Of a stretch of 64,000 bases of DNA, positions 32,859 through 43,518 are shown one piece after another. The stretch covers positions 84,267,942 through 84,331,941 of the forward strand of contig CM038044.1 of the NCBI GenBank assembly GCA_021397845.1, given 5' to 3'. The notes below the pieces were generated by a model. That model was not told the DNA's origin and searched no databases. It saw only the letters and a program-made list of their open reading frames with translations. Position 1 is the first letter of the stretch. Every line of letters starts with the position of its first letter. Position numbers and translations under genes: made by a program. The stretch comes from Areca catechu. Its lineage: Eukaryota > Streptophyta > Magnoliopsida > Arecales > Arecaceae.

Positions 32859-34315
32859 TGATGGGGGACTAATATGCATGCAATTTTTTTTTTATGTTTT
32901 ACATGTTGAGTTAGGTGATTAATGCCCAAATTTCAGATCAAAATTATTTGTAGGGAATTTTGTATGAATTTTTGAAGATCAGCATGCAGATTAGGACCTA
33001 GAAAAGTAGCAAAGAAGGACCGCCGGGGCTGAGAAGCCTCGGTTAGGGCAAGTTCTCCTACAATAAAACTACTAGAGGTAGAGGGTTTGTACCTGACAAC
33101 GTCTGTGAAGATCACAGTGAAGGGGTCTCTCGTTCCTCGACGGATGCGGCCTGGAAAACCGAGCCAAAGACCCGCGGATACCCGGCTTTCTGCTCGGTGA
33201 TCCGATTGAGGCTTGGCTGGAGTCGTTGGATTCGTAGGAACTCGGGGACCAGCAAACGACCTGTCAGGGGTTAGAAAGCTCACAAAGGAACAAGAAAATA
33301 AAGTAAAAACAGCAAGGGAAGGCTTCTTTTGGAGTGGGCGTCCAGGGATCTGAGAGGCTTGTTGGCGTCAGGAAGATGATTGCAACACTAGGAAGAAAAA
33401 CTCTCACAAACCCCTTTATGCACACAGCAGGGTATCACACCACTCAATAGAAGAACTCAAGGTTTTCATTCATCAAAATTATCTCCTCATACAAGAGGCT
33501 AGGGTCCCTTAAATAGACCCTTAACCTTGGGCTCCAAGTAAGGGTACATAAGTCTTTACATAAGAATCCTTTTCCCTCTCAAACCCTAGCTAGAAAATAA
33601 GGAAATATTAGGTAGAAAAATCCCTAAAAATTTTCTTGACTTGGTCAAGACTCCAAGGACGCCTAGGGGGGCATGTTGGGCTTCTAGGAGCATCAAAAGG
33701 CCAGCCCAAAGGGGCTCGGGTGCATGGGTTTGGGCCTCTGGAAGCTGGGGTGGCCTGGTAGCCAGGTAGCAGGAATATTCCCTGGTATCTTGCTTTTTAG
33801 GGGCTTGGGCTTGGCACCTGGGCTTGATTTCTTTGGGCTAGGATGCAGATGGACCTCTGGAATTATGGATGCCCTTATCTATGAATATACTTTGGCATCT
33901 GGAAGGGAATCTGGGCATCTGGAGGGCATCTGCAAGAAATCAGGATTTTCTGAATTTTCCTCCTGGGGTCTTCAAATCTTCAAGCTGGGTTTGACTTGTG
34001 CTATACTTCCATGTCTTCAATCTAGTTGGACTTGGTCTTCACTTGTATGATATAGTCTTGAGTCTTCAGTATGCTTGGACAGGACTCAAAAAAATAAAAT
34101 TAGCTCAACATGAGCTGACTAGCATTGGACTGAACTAGCTCAACATGAGCTGACTAGTACAGAACTGAAATAACAACTAAAAATACTCAAATAACAACTA
34201 AAATGGACTTAGATGAGCTAAGCCCTTATTACAGATGGACTCATAAATTATTGATCAATTTACAGAGGGTTGAAAAAGCCTCTGTCTTATTCTGGTGCCT
34301 CAGGTGTCCCCACCA
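32859..34315 (-). repeat. 3' LTR of G
   Basis: This is 1457 bp, TGATGGGGGAC to GGTGTCCCCACCA on the plus strand, homologous over its full length to the H LTRs. Confidence 0.95.
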
Positions 34316-34985
34316 ATTCTCCCGGGGTGGGAGGAACTCGACCCTGTCGAGTGAAGGTTAGACTGGCTCACATATCTCTCGAGAAGGTCTGGGTTGAGGC
34401 ATTGCAAGTCCTCTCGAGAAATCCATGAATCGTCCGACTCTGGTCGGCCTTGCCATCGGACCAGGAAGCGTTGATAGTCATGGCCCTGGGTCGTGATGGC
34501 TTGATTGTCCAGGATACGCTCGATCCGTTCTCCTCTCTTAGGCTAAATTTGTTTGTGGACACTCTAGGTTAGGGTCACTCACAATGAAAAGGAATAGGTC
34601 CAAAGGCCTCACTAGGTAGCGCTACCGGTTCCCTATACTCAACCAGGTCTGTAATATTGAAGGTAGAACTAATGCCCAAATCCGAAGGCAAGTCTAACAC
34701 CTAGGCATTTGATCCAACCTTCTCTATCACTTTAAAAGGTCCGGCTCTGCGAGCATGAAGCTTCTTTTAGGCCTAAGCCTAACCAAGATAAAATCCACTA
34801 CATCAAATTTTTTTTGATCCATCTTCGGGAATTAGCCAGTTGTTTTAACATTAGTGTGAGTGGTGAACATGCTAGGCACATGCAGACTCCTAACAAGATG
34901 ATGCAAAGGACTCAAACCTACACCTAACAGACTTGACTATGCATTCTTATAGAAGGAAATCTTATTGAACTCTTTGGATCTAAAC
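34316..34985 (-). pseudogene. pol: Integrase C-terminus and chromodomain remnant of G
   Basis: On the minus strand the words are KVIEKVGSN, FGISSTFNITDLVEYREP, then after a one-base gain near 34580 the chromodomain RIERILDNQAITTQGHDYQ, RFLVRWQGRPESDDSWISRE and LNPDLLERYVSQS. Here the chromodomain itself is open and keeps the aromatic positions (Tyr, Trp, Trp) expected of the fold. It has no start codon of its own, lies behind a stop in the gag-like ORF and is cut from the integrase tail by the frameshift. The frame continues through GGGAGAAT into the LTR (GRIGGDT then TGA). Translation is doubtful; a cis-acting role of the DNA is possible. Confidence 0.83.
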
Positions 34986-36785
34986 CTAAGAGATTATAGG
35001 TTCCCTAGGTTTGATCCTAGCTTGACATGCACATGAAAATTTACAGTGAACTCCTAGCAAATTCCAAAGAGTGTGCCAGAAGTAAGATGCAAACCTAACA
35101 TGCGTGATGAATGCATGCAGTATGCTAATCTCAATTAAATGCAATCTAATAATCCTATAAATGCTGGAGGTGTCAGAAAAGGGCAGAATATAGGAAGTGG
35201 GTTCAGAATTAGTTTGGTATGGTAGAGAAAAAGGTTCATGGTTAGTTGAATAAAGTAGGATAAAAGACGGGGTGTCAGGAACTAATCCTATACTAATGAG
35301 GTTAACCTTACGGGGTTGCGGTATATCTATGGGGTTTGTATAATGGAAGGATGGGTTATTAATCTCAGGGAAGAGGTCCTTAATGGGAACTATAGGAGGA
35401 GGCTCATCTTGAAGGTATAGATTCAAAGAGATCAGGTCCTTAATAAATTCTTCAGGTTCTTGTATTTTAGGGCAAGACTCTATAATTTGGCTCTCCTCTA
35501 TGGTTTCCTCAGGTAAGGCTCTAGTAGCAGTACCCAGGTTCTCTTCCTCTATTTGTTCTTCCACTATAGCTTTAGGTTGGATGTGGTCAAGGTCAACTAC
35601 CTCTAGGTTGGCTTTTACCTGGGTATCTATTGGGTCAGCTAATTCTAGGTCATCTAAAGGTGTCTCCTCTTCTCCCTCATACTCATCCACTAGGCTCACA
35701 TCAGCTTCATACACTTCCGCATTAATGTAAGCCTTGTGAATCTCAGGAATGGTTGGAGAAGGTCGGCTAGCAGGAAGTTGGTTAGGTTCTGGTCTTTGAT
35801 TATGGGTACTACACCTAGTAGGTTCAGGTTGTATAAGGGGTAGTGGCTCACTTTTGGGTTCATATTTAGGGATACTAATCCTATGGGGTTCAAGTTGACT
35901 AGGGGAAGCATGACTAGGCTGATACTTAGGGGTTATGGGTTCTCTGGGCTCATAGGACAAGGGTGCAGATCTATGGGTCATGGGATTATAGAATCTCGGG
36001 TCATAGGATTTTGGGTTAGCTCTATGGTCAGGTTCTAAGGATGGATCATGGTATGGGGTCCTTCTAAGGTTGGGCTCTCTATATGGGTCAGGATGTTGGG
36101 TCCTCATAGGGTTGGACTCCCTATATGGGTCAGAATACTGGGTTCTCCTAGGGTTGGACTCCCTATATGGGTCAGAATATTGGGTTCTCCTAGGGTTGGA
36201 CTCCCTATATGGGTCAGAATATTGGGTGTTGTGTCTACTAGGCTCATAGGGTGTGGGTGCATAGGATCTATGATCATGGGATCTAGAGTCATAGGATCTA
36301 GGTTCATAGGTTATGGATTCATAGGTTCTAGGTTCATAGGATTTGGAGTAATAAGATCTATAGGTTGCGGGTATACTAGGCTTGTAGGGAGAGGGTAAAT
36401 AGGATCTATCTTCCTGGTCTATAAAATTCTGATTGGGTCTTTTAGGACTAACCTTAGGGATTGGGTCATGACGATGGGCTCTCCTAGGTTCAGCCTCAAG
36501 GTATGGATCAGGGTTTGGGGTCCTCCTAGGTTCAGGGGAATCAGGATCTGGCTCAGACTGTGACCCATGGGTTCTTTCTATGGTCCCTACATGGCCTTCT
36601 AACTGGTCAAACCTATTGGCAAGATGTTCAATTCTATTGTTGGTTTGGGTAGCAGACTGAGTTAACTGGGTAGTCATCTGGGCCATTTGATCAGCTAGGA
36701 CTTTTATTTGGGCTTGTAAATTTTCCATGGGTTCAGACATTTGTGAAGGAGGTGGGTGATATGAAACTCCTGATCTAGTGCTCAT
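34986..36785 (-). CDS. Gag-like ORF of non-autonomous Ty3 element G, intact, 599 residues
   Basis: The start MSTRSGVSYHPPPSQMSEPM aligns with those of H and of A gag, which fixes the start. Order of regions: a short Gln/Met heptad stretch (residues about 20-65, possible coiled coil); basic Pro-rich sequence (EPRRAHRHDPIPKVSPKRP); Tyr/Ser repeats (SYEPRTYES and variants); four 14-residue repeats like PYRESNPRRTQYSD (about residues 186-243); the linker EVYEADVSLVDEYEGEEE (about 365-382); a Glu-rich acidic half; and a C-terminal block with IRLHLIEIS and ASYFWHTLWNLLGV then KFSCAC. There is no capsid block, zinc knuckle or protease DSG. The linker and N-terminus tie it to gag by descent. Its function is unknown. 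An open frame of this length, next to broken relatives, suggests recent activity or selection; this is inference. Confidence 0.85.
   Translation of the reverse strand: MSTRSGVSYHPPPSQMSEPMENLQAQIKVLADQMAQMTTQLTQSATQTNNRIEHLANRFDQLEGHVGTIERTHGSQSEPDPDSPEPRRTPNPDPYLEAEPRRAHRHDPIPKVSPKRPNQNFIDQEDRSYLPSPYKPSIPATYRSYYSKSYEPRTYESITYEPRSYDSRSHDHRSYAPTPYEPSRHNTQYSDPYRESNPRRTQYSDPYRESNPRRTQYSDPYRESNPMRTQHPDPYREPNLRRTPYHDPSLEPDHRANPKSYDPRFYNPMTHRSAPLSYEPREPITPKYQPSHASPSQLEPHRISIPKYEPKSEPLPLIQPEPTRCSTHNQRPEPNQLPASRPSPTIPEIHKAYINAEVYEADVSLVDEYEGEEETPLDDLELADPIDTQVKANLEVVDLDHIQPKAIVEEQIEEENLGTATRALPEETIEESQIIESCPKIQEPEEFIKDLISLNLYLQDEPPPIVPIKDLFPEINNPSFHYTNPIDIPQPRKVNLISIGLVPDTPSFILLYSTNHEPFSLPYQTNSEPTSYILPFSDTSSIYRIIRLHLIEISILHAFITHVRFASYFWHTLWNLLGVHCKFSCACQARIKPREPIIS
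36055..36227 (-). repeat. Coding 42-bp tandem repeats in the G ORF
   Basis: About four units encode 14-residue variants: PYRESNPRRTQYSD twice, PYRESNPMRTQHPD and PYREPNLRRTPYHD. The period keeps the frame. Unit number and order differ from H. Confidence 0.88.
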
Positions 36786-37652
36786 GCAAGACTCGATAGA
36801 CCGACTATAGCTGACTAGACCTAGAGTCCCAAACTAGAGGCTCAATCAGGGTGACAAGCTAGCCTATAGTAACCCTGTACTCAGCCAGGCAGGTGTAAGG
36901 GGAGTGTTAGGTCCCTGATTGCCAATCCTAGACACCAATCAGAGATTGGCCAGGTAGGCGGACCAGAATACAAGCCCTTCGGGATTGAATCCCTAAACCA
37001 CCGTTCTAGACACTGAGCACAAGGCACACACAGGTTAACTTGACACAGTGATCTAACACTAGCCCGGACCCGACCAGTTGGTGTCCCTAGCCCACTAGGG
37101 CAAATTAAGTCTAATTTATTTTAGGTTAAGGCTTGGGACCGAATGCAAGGGATGTGGTTTTGGGCTAAGGAGAGGTAATCAAATCCTCCCCCCATCTGAT
37201 ATAACAAGAGTGCCCTTAAAAGTAAATTATGCAATGATGGCAGGCAGATGAGGATGCAAATTAGGGTTTAGATATTTTTTTTTTTGGTATTTTTGGAGAA
37301 TATGTAATTTTTTTTGGTATTTTCTTAAAAAGAAGAAAACATGCAAATCATGGCCTAATATGCTGGAAATATAATAAAATTAAAAGATATGTAAAAGATG
37401 CTAAACAAAATCCTAAAACTTCCAAACTTGCCTTGCTGAAAAAATAGAGCCAAAACTTTGTAGGATCTATTTCGGCTTGCAGAAAATTCATAGGCCATAA
37501 TAAAATCTAGAAAAATTTTTCAAATTACTGTTAATTATGAAGAATCTAGGAAAATTAATTTCAGAATTTTTGGAGTTTTTAACAGGGAGAAATAATTAAG
37601 ATAACAGAGTATATATTGACTGAAAAATTGCAGAAAACAAGCCCTAATATAA
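36786..37652 (-). other. 5' leader of G
   Basis: About 36800-37230 matches the A and H leaders closely, with the hairpin CCCTAG-tetraloop-CTAGGG at 37085-37100. The rest to the primer site is AT-rich and non-coding. Confidence 0.75.
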
Positions 37653-37664
37653 GCTCTGATACCA
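37653..37664 (-). promoter_or_regulatory. Primer-binding site of G
   Basis: The minus strand reads TGGTATCAGAGC two bases after the LTR end. Confidence 0.92.
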
Positions 37665-37666
37665 AA

Positions 37667-39112
37667 TGATGGGGGAATAATATGCATGCAATTTTTTTTT
37701 TATGTTTTACATGTTGAGTTAGGTGATTAATTCCCAGATTTTAGATCAAAATTATTTGTAGGGAATTTTGTATGAATTTTTGAAGATCAGCATGCAGATT
37801 AGGACCTAGAAAAGTTGCAAAGAAGGACCGCCGGGGCTGAGAAGCCTCGGTTAGGGCAAGTTCTCCTACAATAAAACTACTGGAGGTAGAGGGGTGTACC
37901 TGACAATGTCTGTGAAGATCACAGCGAAGGGGTCTCTCGTTCCTCGATGGATGCGGCCTGGAAAATCGAGCCAAAGACACGCGGATACCCGGCTTTCTGC
38001 TCGGTGAACCGATTGAGGCTTGGCTGGAGTCGTTGGATTCGTAGGAACTCGGGGACCTGCAAATGACCTGTCAGGGGTTAGAAAGCTCACAAAGGAACAA
38101 GAAAACAAAGTAAAAATAGCAAGGGAAGGCTTCTTTTGGAGTGGGCGTCCAGGGATCTGAGAGGCTTGTTGGCAGTAGGAAGATGATTGCAACACTAGGA
38201 AGAAAAACTCTCACAAACCCCTTTATGCACACAGCAGGGTATCACACCACTCAATAGAAGAACTCAAGGTTTTCATTCATCAAAAATTCTCTCCTCATAC
38301 AAGAGGCTAGGGTCCCTTAAATAGACCCTTAACCTTGGGCTCCAAGTAAGGGTACATAAGTCTTTATATAAGAATCCTTTTCCCTCTCAAACCCTAGCTA
38401 TAAAATAAGGAAATATTAGGTAGAAAAATCCCTAAAAATTTTCTTGACTTGGTCAAGACTCCAAGGATGCCTAGGGGGGCGTGTTGGGCTTCTAGGAGCA
38501 GCAAAAGGCCGGCCCAAAGGGGCTCGGGTGCATGGGTTTGGGCCTCTGGAAGCTGGGGTGGCCTGGTAGCCAGGTAGCAGGAATATTCCCTGGTATCTTG
38601 CTTCTTAGGGGCTTGGGCTTGGCACCTGGGCTTGATTTCTTTGGGCTAGGATGCAGATGGACCTCTGGAATCATGGATGCCCTTATCTATGAATATACTT
38701 TGGCATCTGGAAGGAAATCTGGGCATCTGCAAGAAATCAGGGTTTTCTGAATTTTCCTCCTGGGGTCTTCAAATCTTCAAGCTGGGTTTGACTTGTGCTA
38801 TACTTCCATGTCTTCAATCTAGTTGGACTTGGTCTTCACTTGTATGATATAGTCTTGAGTCTTCAGTATGCTTGGACAGGACTCAAAAAAATAAAATTAG
38901 CTCAACATGAGCTGACTAGCATTGGACTGAACTAGCTCAACATGAGCTGACTAGTACAGAACTGAAATAACAACTAAAAATACTCAAATAACAACTAAAA
39001 TGTTCTCAGATGAGCTAAGCCCTTATTACAGATGGACTCATAAATTATTGATCAATTTATAGAGGGTTGAAAAAGCCTCTGTCTTATTCTGGTGCCTCAG
39101 GTGTCCCCACCA
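37667..39112 (-). repeat. 5' LTR of G
   Basis: This is 1446 bp. Compared with the left LTR it lacks 11 bases near 38715 (one of two GGGCATCTG-type repeats), which accounts for the whole length difference. It is followed by the TSD CCATC. Confidence 0.95.
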
Positions 39113-39199
39113 CCATCGCATTCTACTTGATTGTTTGATTGCATGACCACTAGACTAGGAACCAAATACTAGAAGTCTAAAACCCAACCCAGTTCAACC

Positions 39200-40330
39200 A
39201 TGGAGTCCAGTCTTGAACCTCTCATAAGAATCATGAATGAACAATTGAACCAAAAGCTTGACCAAACCAATACCCAGATGAACCAACCCCAAACCCAGCT
39301 TACCCAATTAACCACCCAGATTAACTAGATGACCCAATCCAATAATCAAACATTCCATAGGATTGGTCCATTAGTTGACCAAATAGGAACCCTAGACAAG
39401 GCCCATAGAGTTGAACCCTTGCCCTATAATCCCCAGGAACCCATAGTCCCTAGATATGAATCCATTAGTAACCCACTATCCCTCAGTCAACCTAAACCCT
39501 ATAGGATTAATACCCCTAGATTTGAGCTCAGTATTAGTCAATTTTTCCCTAGTCAACCTCCTCGTACCACCCTATTTGTTCACCAGAATGACCTTGTAGA
39601 GGAAATATATGAAGCTGATATGAGCTTAGTGGAGGAGTATGAGGAAGAAAAAGACACACTTATGGATGATCTAGAATTAGTTGACCTGATAAATACCCAT
39701 GTAGAAGACTATCAAATATTAATTGAACTTGACCACACCCAAGCTAAACCTATAGTGGAAGAACAGCTAGAGGAAGAGAACCTAAATACTACTATAAGAA
39801 CCTTACCTGAGGAGCCACTAAAAGAAAGCCCAACTATAGAGCCCAGTCCTTTAGTTTGTGAGCCAGAAGAATCTATTAAGGACTTGATCTCCTTAAATCA
39901 ATACCCTCAGGAAGAAATCACTCCATTAACTTTAATTGTTCTCTTTCCTAAAATTAATGACCCATTCTTCTATAATGGAGACCCTGTAGGACTACCTCAA
40001 ACCTATAAGGTCTATCTCATTAGTCTATGACTCATCCTTGAAGCCCCTTCCTGTATTCTATGCTTTATGATTAACCCTGAGCTTATTTCTTACCCTGCCA
40101 GATGAACCCTAAACCTACATTTTATTTTCTACCCTTTCCTGAAACTTCTTCTATTTCTTTCACTATTAGGTTGCATTTTATAGGAGTTTGCATGTCGCAT
40201 TAATTAATTAAGCATGTTATGTTTGCATTTTACTTTTGGAGAACCCTATGGCACCTAGTAGGAGTACATAGTAAATTTTCATGTGCATGCCATGCTAGGG
40301 TCAAACCTAAAGAGTCTATAGTCTATTAGG
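39200..40330 (+). pseudogene. Gag-like ORF of F, TAG at codon 43
   Basis: From 39200 the frame reads MESSLEPLIRIMNEQLNQKL and a Gln/Thr-rich stretch (QTQLTQLTTQIN). A TAG follows at 39326-39328, then 233 open codons (39329-40030). The second part has RYESISNPLSLSQPKPYRIN, the linker EEIYEADMSLVEEYEEEKD, a Glu-rich half (EEQLEEENLNTTIRTLPEE) and stops after VYLISL. In shifted frames the C-terminal block is still readable: IRLHFIGV, FYFWRTLWHLVGVHSKFSCA. The protein lacks the Arg/Tyr repeats of G and H. It belongs to the same gag-like family but is diverged, so F is a separate subfamily. Confidence 0.8.
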
Positions 40331-41016
40331 TTTAGGCCCGAGAGAGTCTAATAAAACTTCCTTCGATAGGGATGTTTAGTCGAGTCTATTAGGTGTTAGT
40401 CTTGAGTCCAATAAATCCATAGCTCTGAATCATATGTTTGCACCCGCACTTACCTCTGCATAGCATTTGCATCTAGAAATTAGTCAAAAGCTGAACATAA
40501 GTAATGAATTAAATAAAACCTTGGCTAATTCTCAAATTTAAATAAAGAGATTTTTGCAAAGAATATGTGACTGTGATGGAATTTCATGCTTGCAAAGCTG
40601 GTCTATCCAAAATAATGAAGAGTAATGGACCCAATGCCTATGTGCTTGAGATATCAACTGATTTTGGTATTAGCTCCATCTTCATCATCTTAGATCTTAT
40701 GGAGTCTATGGAGATGCAATGATACCTAGCGAGCCCCTTGAGCCACTCCCTTTCTTTGTGAGTAAACCCATCCCAGAGCGACCACATATAATTTCGCCTT
40801 TTGGTAAGGATAAGATTGAGAGAACCCTGGATGATCAAGCTATCGGTTACTTGGATGGAAACTGTTAGTGGTACTTAGTCTGGTGGCAAGGTCAGCCAGA
40901 ATATGAGGACTTGTAGAATGCTGGTGAGGATCTGTAGTACCTCAACCCAGACCCTCCTTGAGCAGCCAAATTAACCCTTACTCGATGGGATCGAGATCCT
41001 CCCACCTCGAAAGAAT
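40331..41016 (+). pseudogene. pol: Integrase C-terminus and chromodomain remnant of F
   Basis: Degenerate words are SNGPNAYVLEISTDFGIS near 40625, KIERTLDDQAI near 40810, and YLVWWQGQPEYED near 40875. Frameshifts and stops interrupt it (TAG in the L-N junction after EYEDL). The tail frame crosses GAAAGAAT into the 3' LTR (GDTRIRHRSLDP). Confidence 0.78.
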
Positions 41017-42533
41017 TGATGGGGATACCAGGATCAGACATAGATCACTGGATCCCATATGGTTTACTAATTAGGGTTTTTAGAACCTTAGACATGTGTC
41101 ACAGTTTTGTAACCCAGTAAGATTAAGATTGAATCCTGTAATAAGTTGAGACTAGTTGATTTATCTCAACCCTAGTCAGTTATTGAGTCCTGTACTTAAG
41201 TACTAGTCTAGTGAGAGTCCAATTTTTGTATAAGAGAAGAGGTTACCCTATTTTGGAGTTCCATGAGGCCTCACCCAGGAGCTAGAGGTCATCAAATTAT
41301 GGGATCTTGTTTGACACCTCAAAGCCCTAAATACCCTTCAGATGCTCTCCAGATCCCTGATTCCCTCCAGATGCTTTGGAATATGCCAGATTCCAGGCAC
41401 CCCATGATTCAAAGAATATACCAGCACCCCAGGCCAAGAGATTGCAAGCCCATGAGTCAAGTCCATGAGCCCCAGAACCAAGATTCCAAGGAATATGCTG
41501 ATAGCAGGGCACCCCAGCTTCCAGGGCCCAAAGCCAAAGCACCAATCCAAAGGAGGATGCCCCTTGTTGCCCTAAAGCCAAGCCCAACTCCATAATGGTG
41601 CCCAAGCCCAATGAAAGCCCTTGGACCAAGTTAAATGAGGAGAGGAATCCAAGTAGAATAAAGAGAACTAGTTTTATTTTCATTCAAAGTGTATTCTCCT
41701 AGTCTTAAGCAAACTTGTAATCCCTCTCCCTCTCAACTTTATAAGCCTATCCCAACTAGGAGAAGACTTGGGGAATATTTATAAATACCCCACCTCTTCC
41801 CCTCTTGTAAGCAATCTTCATTCATGAATTAAAACCCTGTTGAAATTTTGAGTTAAGTTGTTGTGTTCTTGTGTTCTTGTGTTTGAGGTAAGTTGTTTTG
41901 TATGCCCTAGTTAATCCAAGCCTTGGCCAACCAAGCACCATCATTCAAGCCTTAAGACGTCCAAGGAGAAGTAGCCATCAACCATCCAAAGCAAAGAGCC
42001 TTCTTCCCCTTCCATCTACCAGCAAACAAAACCCTAATTCCTTTCTTTTAAACCTTAGTTCTCCTCTTTTGCTTTCTTATTTGTTTACTTGCTGACCTCT
42101 GATACTTGCAGGATCCCTGTGGTGTTTCCCTTCCAAGGAGGAGGCCTTCTTTGCCTCCAGGACTGCCCAAATCAGCCATCTAATCCAAGGGAATGGAAGC
42201 TTCACCATCCAGGCTCCAATCAGAGTGTGAGTGATCTCTTCAATTACAGATTCTTCAATCCCTGTCTGGTAATATCCTTCCCAATTCTTGATTTTTATTT
42301 TGTTGAAGATTAGATATTGTAAGCCGAGAATTTCTTAATTCTCGGGTCCTGACTTTTATTATTTTGTATGAGTATGTCTATGATTATGATGATTCTTTGC
42401 ATTGATATTCATCCTATTAGTCTTTACTCGATTTTGGAAATTTAGCCTGCAAATTAAAATTATAAAAAATTCTAAAAAAATTAGTTTACTATTTTTCTTG
42501 TATGTTTAGCAATCTTAGAGTCATCCCGCATCA
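41017..42533 (+). repeat. 3' LTR of F
   Basis: This is 1517 bp from TGATGGGGATACC to CATCCCGCATCA, followed by the TSD TTGAA. TATAAATA is at 41780-41787. It is the uninterrupted reference for the split 5' LTR. Confidence 0.94.
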
Positions 42534-42538
42534 TTGAA

Positions 42539-43518
42539 TCACGTACTAACTTGAAGCCCCTGCAAAGAATTGCAAATATGATAAGGACTTTTGGTATCCA
42601 ATACCTAGCTAGTAGTATCACAAATAGAGAAACTATAAAGATTTATCATATAAATACCTTGACCAGCAATAGCTTACTGCTTTCCCTTCCTTTCCCTGTT
42701 TGGATCTAGAGTAGCAAGGTAAGAAGAACAGTTTCGCTTCCAGTGACCCGGCTTCTTGTAGAAGAAGCACTTTGCATGACTCTTGTCAGCCTTCACCATC
42801 ATAGTCTGACTTGGCCTATCACTTTGCACCTTCTTATTTTTCTTATTCTTTTTCTTCTACCCTTTTCCAAAGGGACGACACCCAGCTCTAGAACCTCCCA
42901 CAAAATTCACTAAACTCTTGTTGAGGTTATGGTCCCTTTCATATGTTTACAATAACCCTAACATCTCATGGTAGTTTAGTGCAGGCGTATTCATTCTGAA
43001 ATTATTGACAAAGACCTAATAGGAAGGGAGCAGAGAATTTTGTATCGCATCCTTGCTGAGCTACTCATGCAAAGGACATTTGAGTTTGTCCAAATGTTCA
43101 AAGAACTCAGTCATGGACATTACATGATCAGTTACTGGAGATCCATCATGCATACACGTGTTATAGATGGAAGAAGAGATCTGGTATCTCTCCTTATCAT
43201 CCGGAGTGCTAAAAGACTCCTTCAACCTTTAAAGGATCTCCTTTGGTTGGGCCTCCTCAAATTTGTGATTGAACTCATCGTTCATCATAGCTAACATAAT
43301 GCAACGCATCGAGGTGCGGTCAGAGATCCACTTCTGGTAAGTGTCCCTAATAGTGCCACGAGAATTAGGGGCTGGGATCTCAGGTGACAGATGCGTTATC
43401 AGATAAAGGATCCACTCGTGCTCAAGGACTATCTTGAGTCTTCGATACCAGCATCATAGTTGGGTCCAGAAAGTTTGTCATTATCCAATAATGACCAGAG
43501 CGATAAAGTGGTCAACAT
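42539..43518 (-). pseudogene. gag: Ty1/copia gag (element I, right part)
   Basis: The start at 43518 gives MLTTLSLWSLLDNDKLSGPN. Then, across frameshifts, come HEWILYLITHLSPEIPAPNS, MRCIMLAMMNDEFNHKFEEA, ERYQISSSIYNTCMHDGSPV and LDKLKCPLHE. A zinc knuckle CFFYKKPGHWKRNC is at about 42740-42785. This is a typical copia gag of the UBN2 type. Frameshifts near 43440 and 43060 and several stops inactivate it. It joins the pol piece at 27282-28674 across element F. Confidence 0.88.

Larger units (their letters stand above)
32859..39112 (-). mobile_element. Complete non-autonomous Ty3 element G with intact gag-like ORF
   Basis: This is 6254 bp, flanked by CCATC at 32854-32858 and 39113-39117. Two LTRs (1457 and 1446 bp) differ by an 11-bp deletion plus scattered substitutions. 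Order in element sense: LTR, primer site, leader, 599-codon ORF, integrase-tail and chromodomain remnant, GGGAGAAT, LTR. No RT, RNase H, protease or integrase core fits in the 3351-bp internal region. It is the best preserved member of the lineage in this window. Confidence 0.96.
28675..42533 (+). mobile_element. Non-autonomous Ty3 element F with two nested insertions
   Basis: F spans 13,859 bp and is about 5988 bp after removing a solo LTR (1612 bp with TSD) and element G (6259 bp with TSD). TTGAA flanks it at 28670-28674 and 42534-42538. It has two LTRs of about 1514 and 1517 bp, a mutated tRNA-Met primer site, the shared leader hairpin, a gag-like ORF and a chromodomain remnant, with no RT. 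It is inserted in the pol-gag region of copia element I, whose two halves match across the gap. Confidence 0.95.

Noticed and set aside
36048..36398. Plus-strand open frame of 116 codons over the coding repeats of G
   Set aside because: It is the antisense shadow of the 42-bp repeats, whose period leaves several frames open.
41263..41683. Open frames on both strands in the 3' LTR of F (also 28982-29311)
   Set aside because: They are LTR sequence without recognisable domains, and long frames on both strands reflect base composition.
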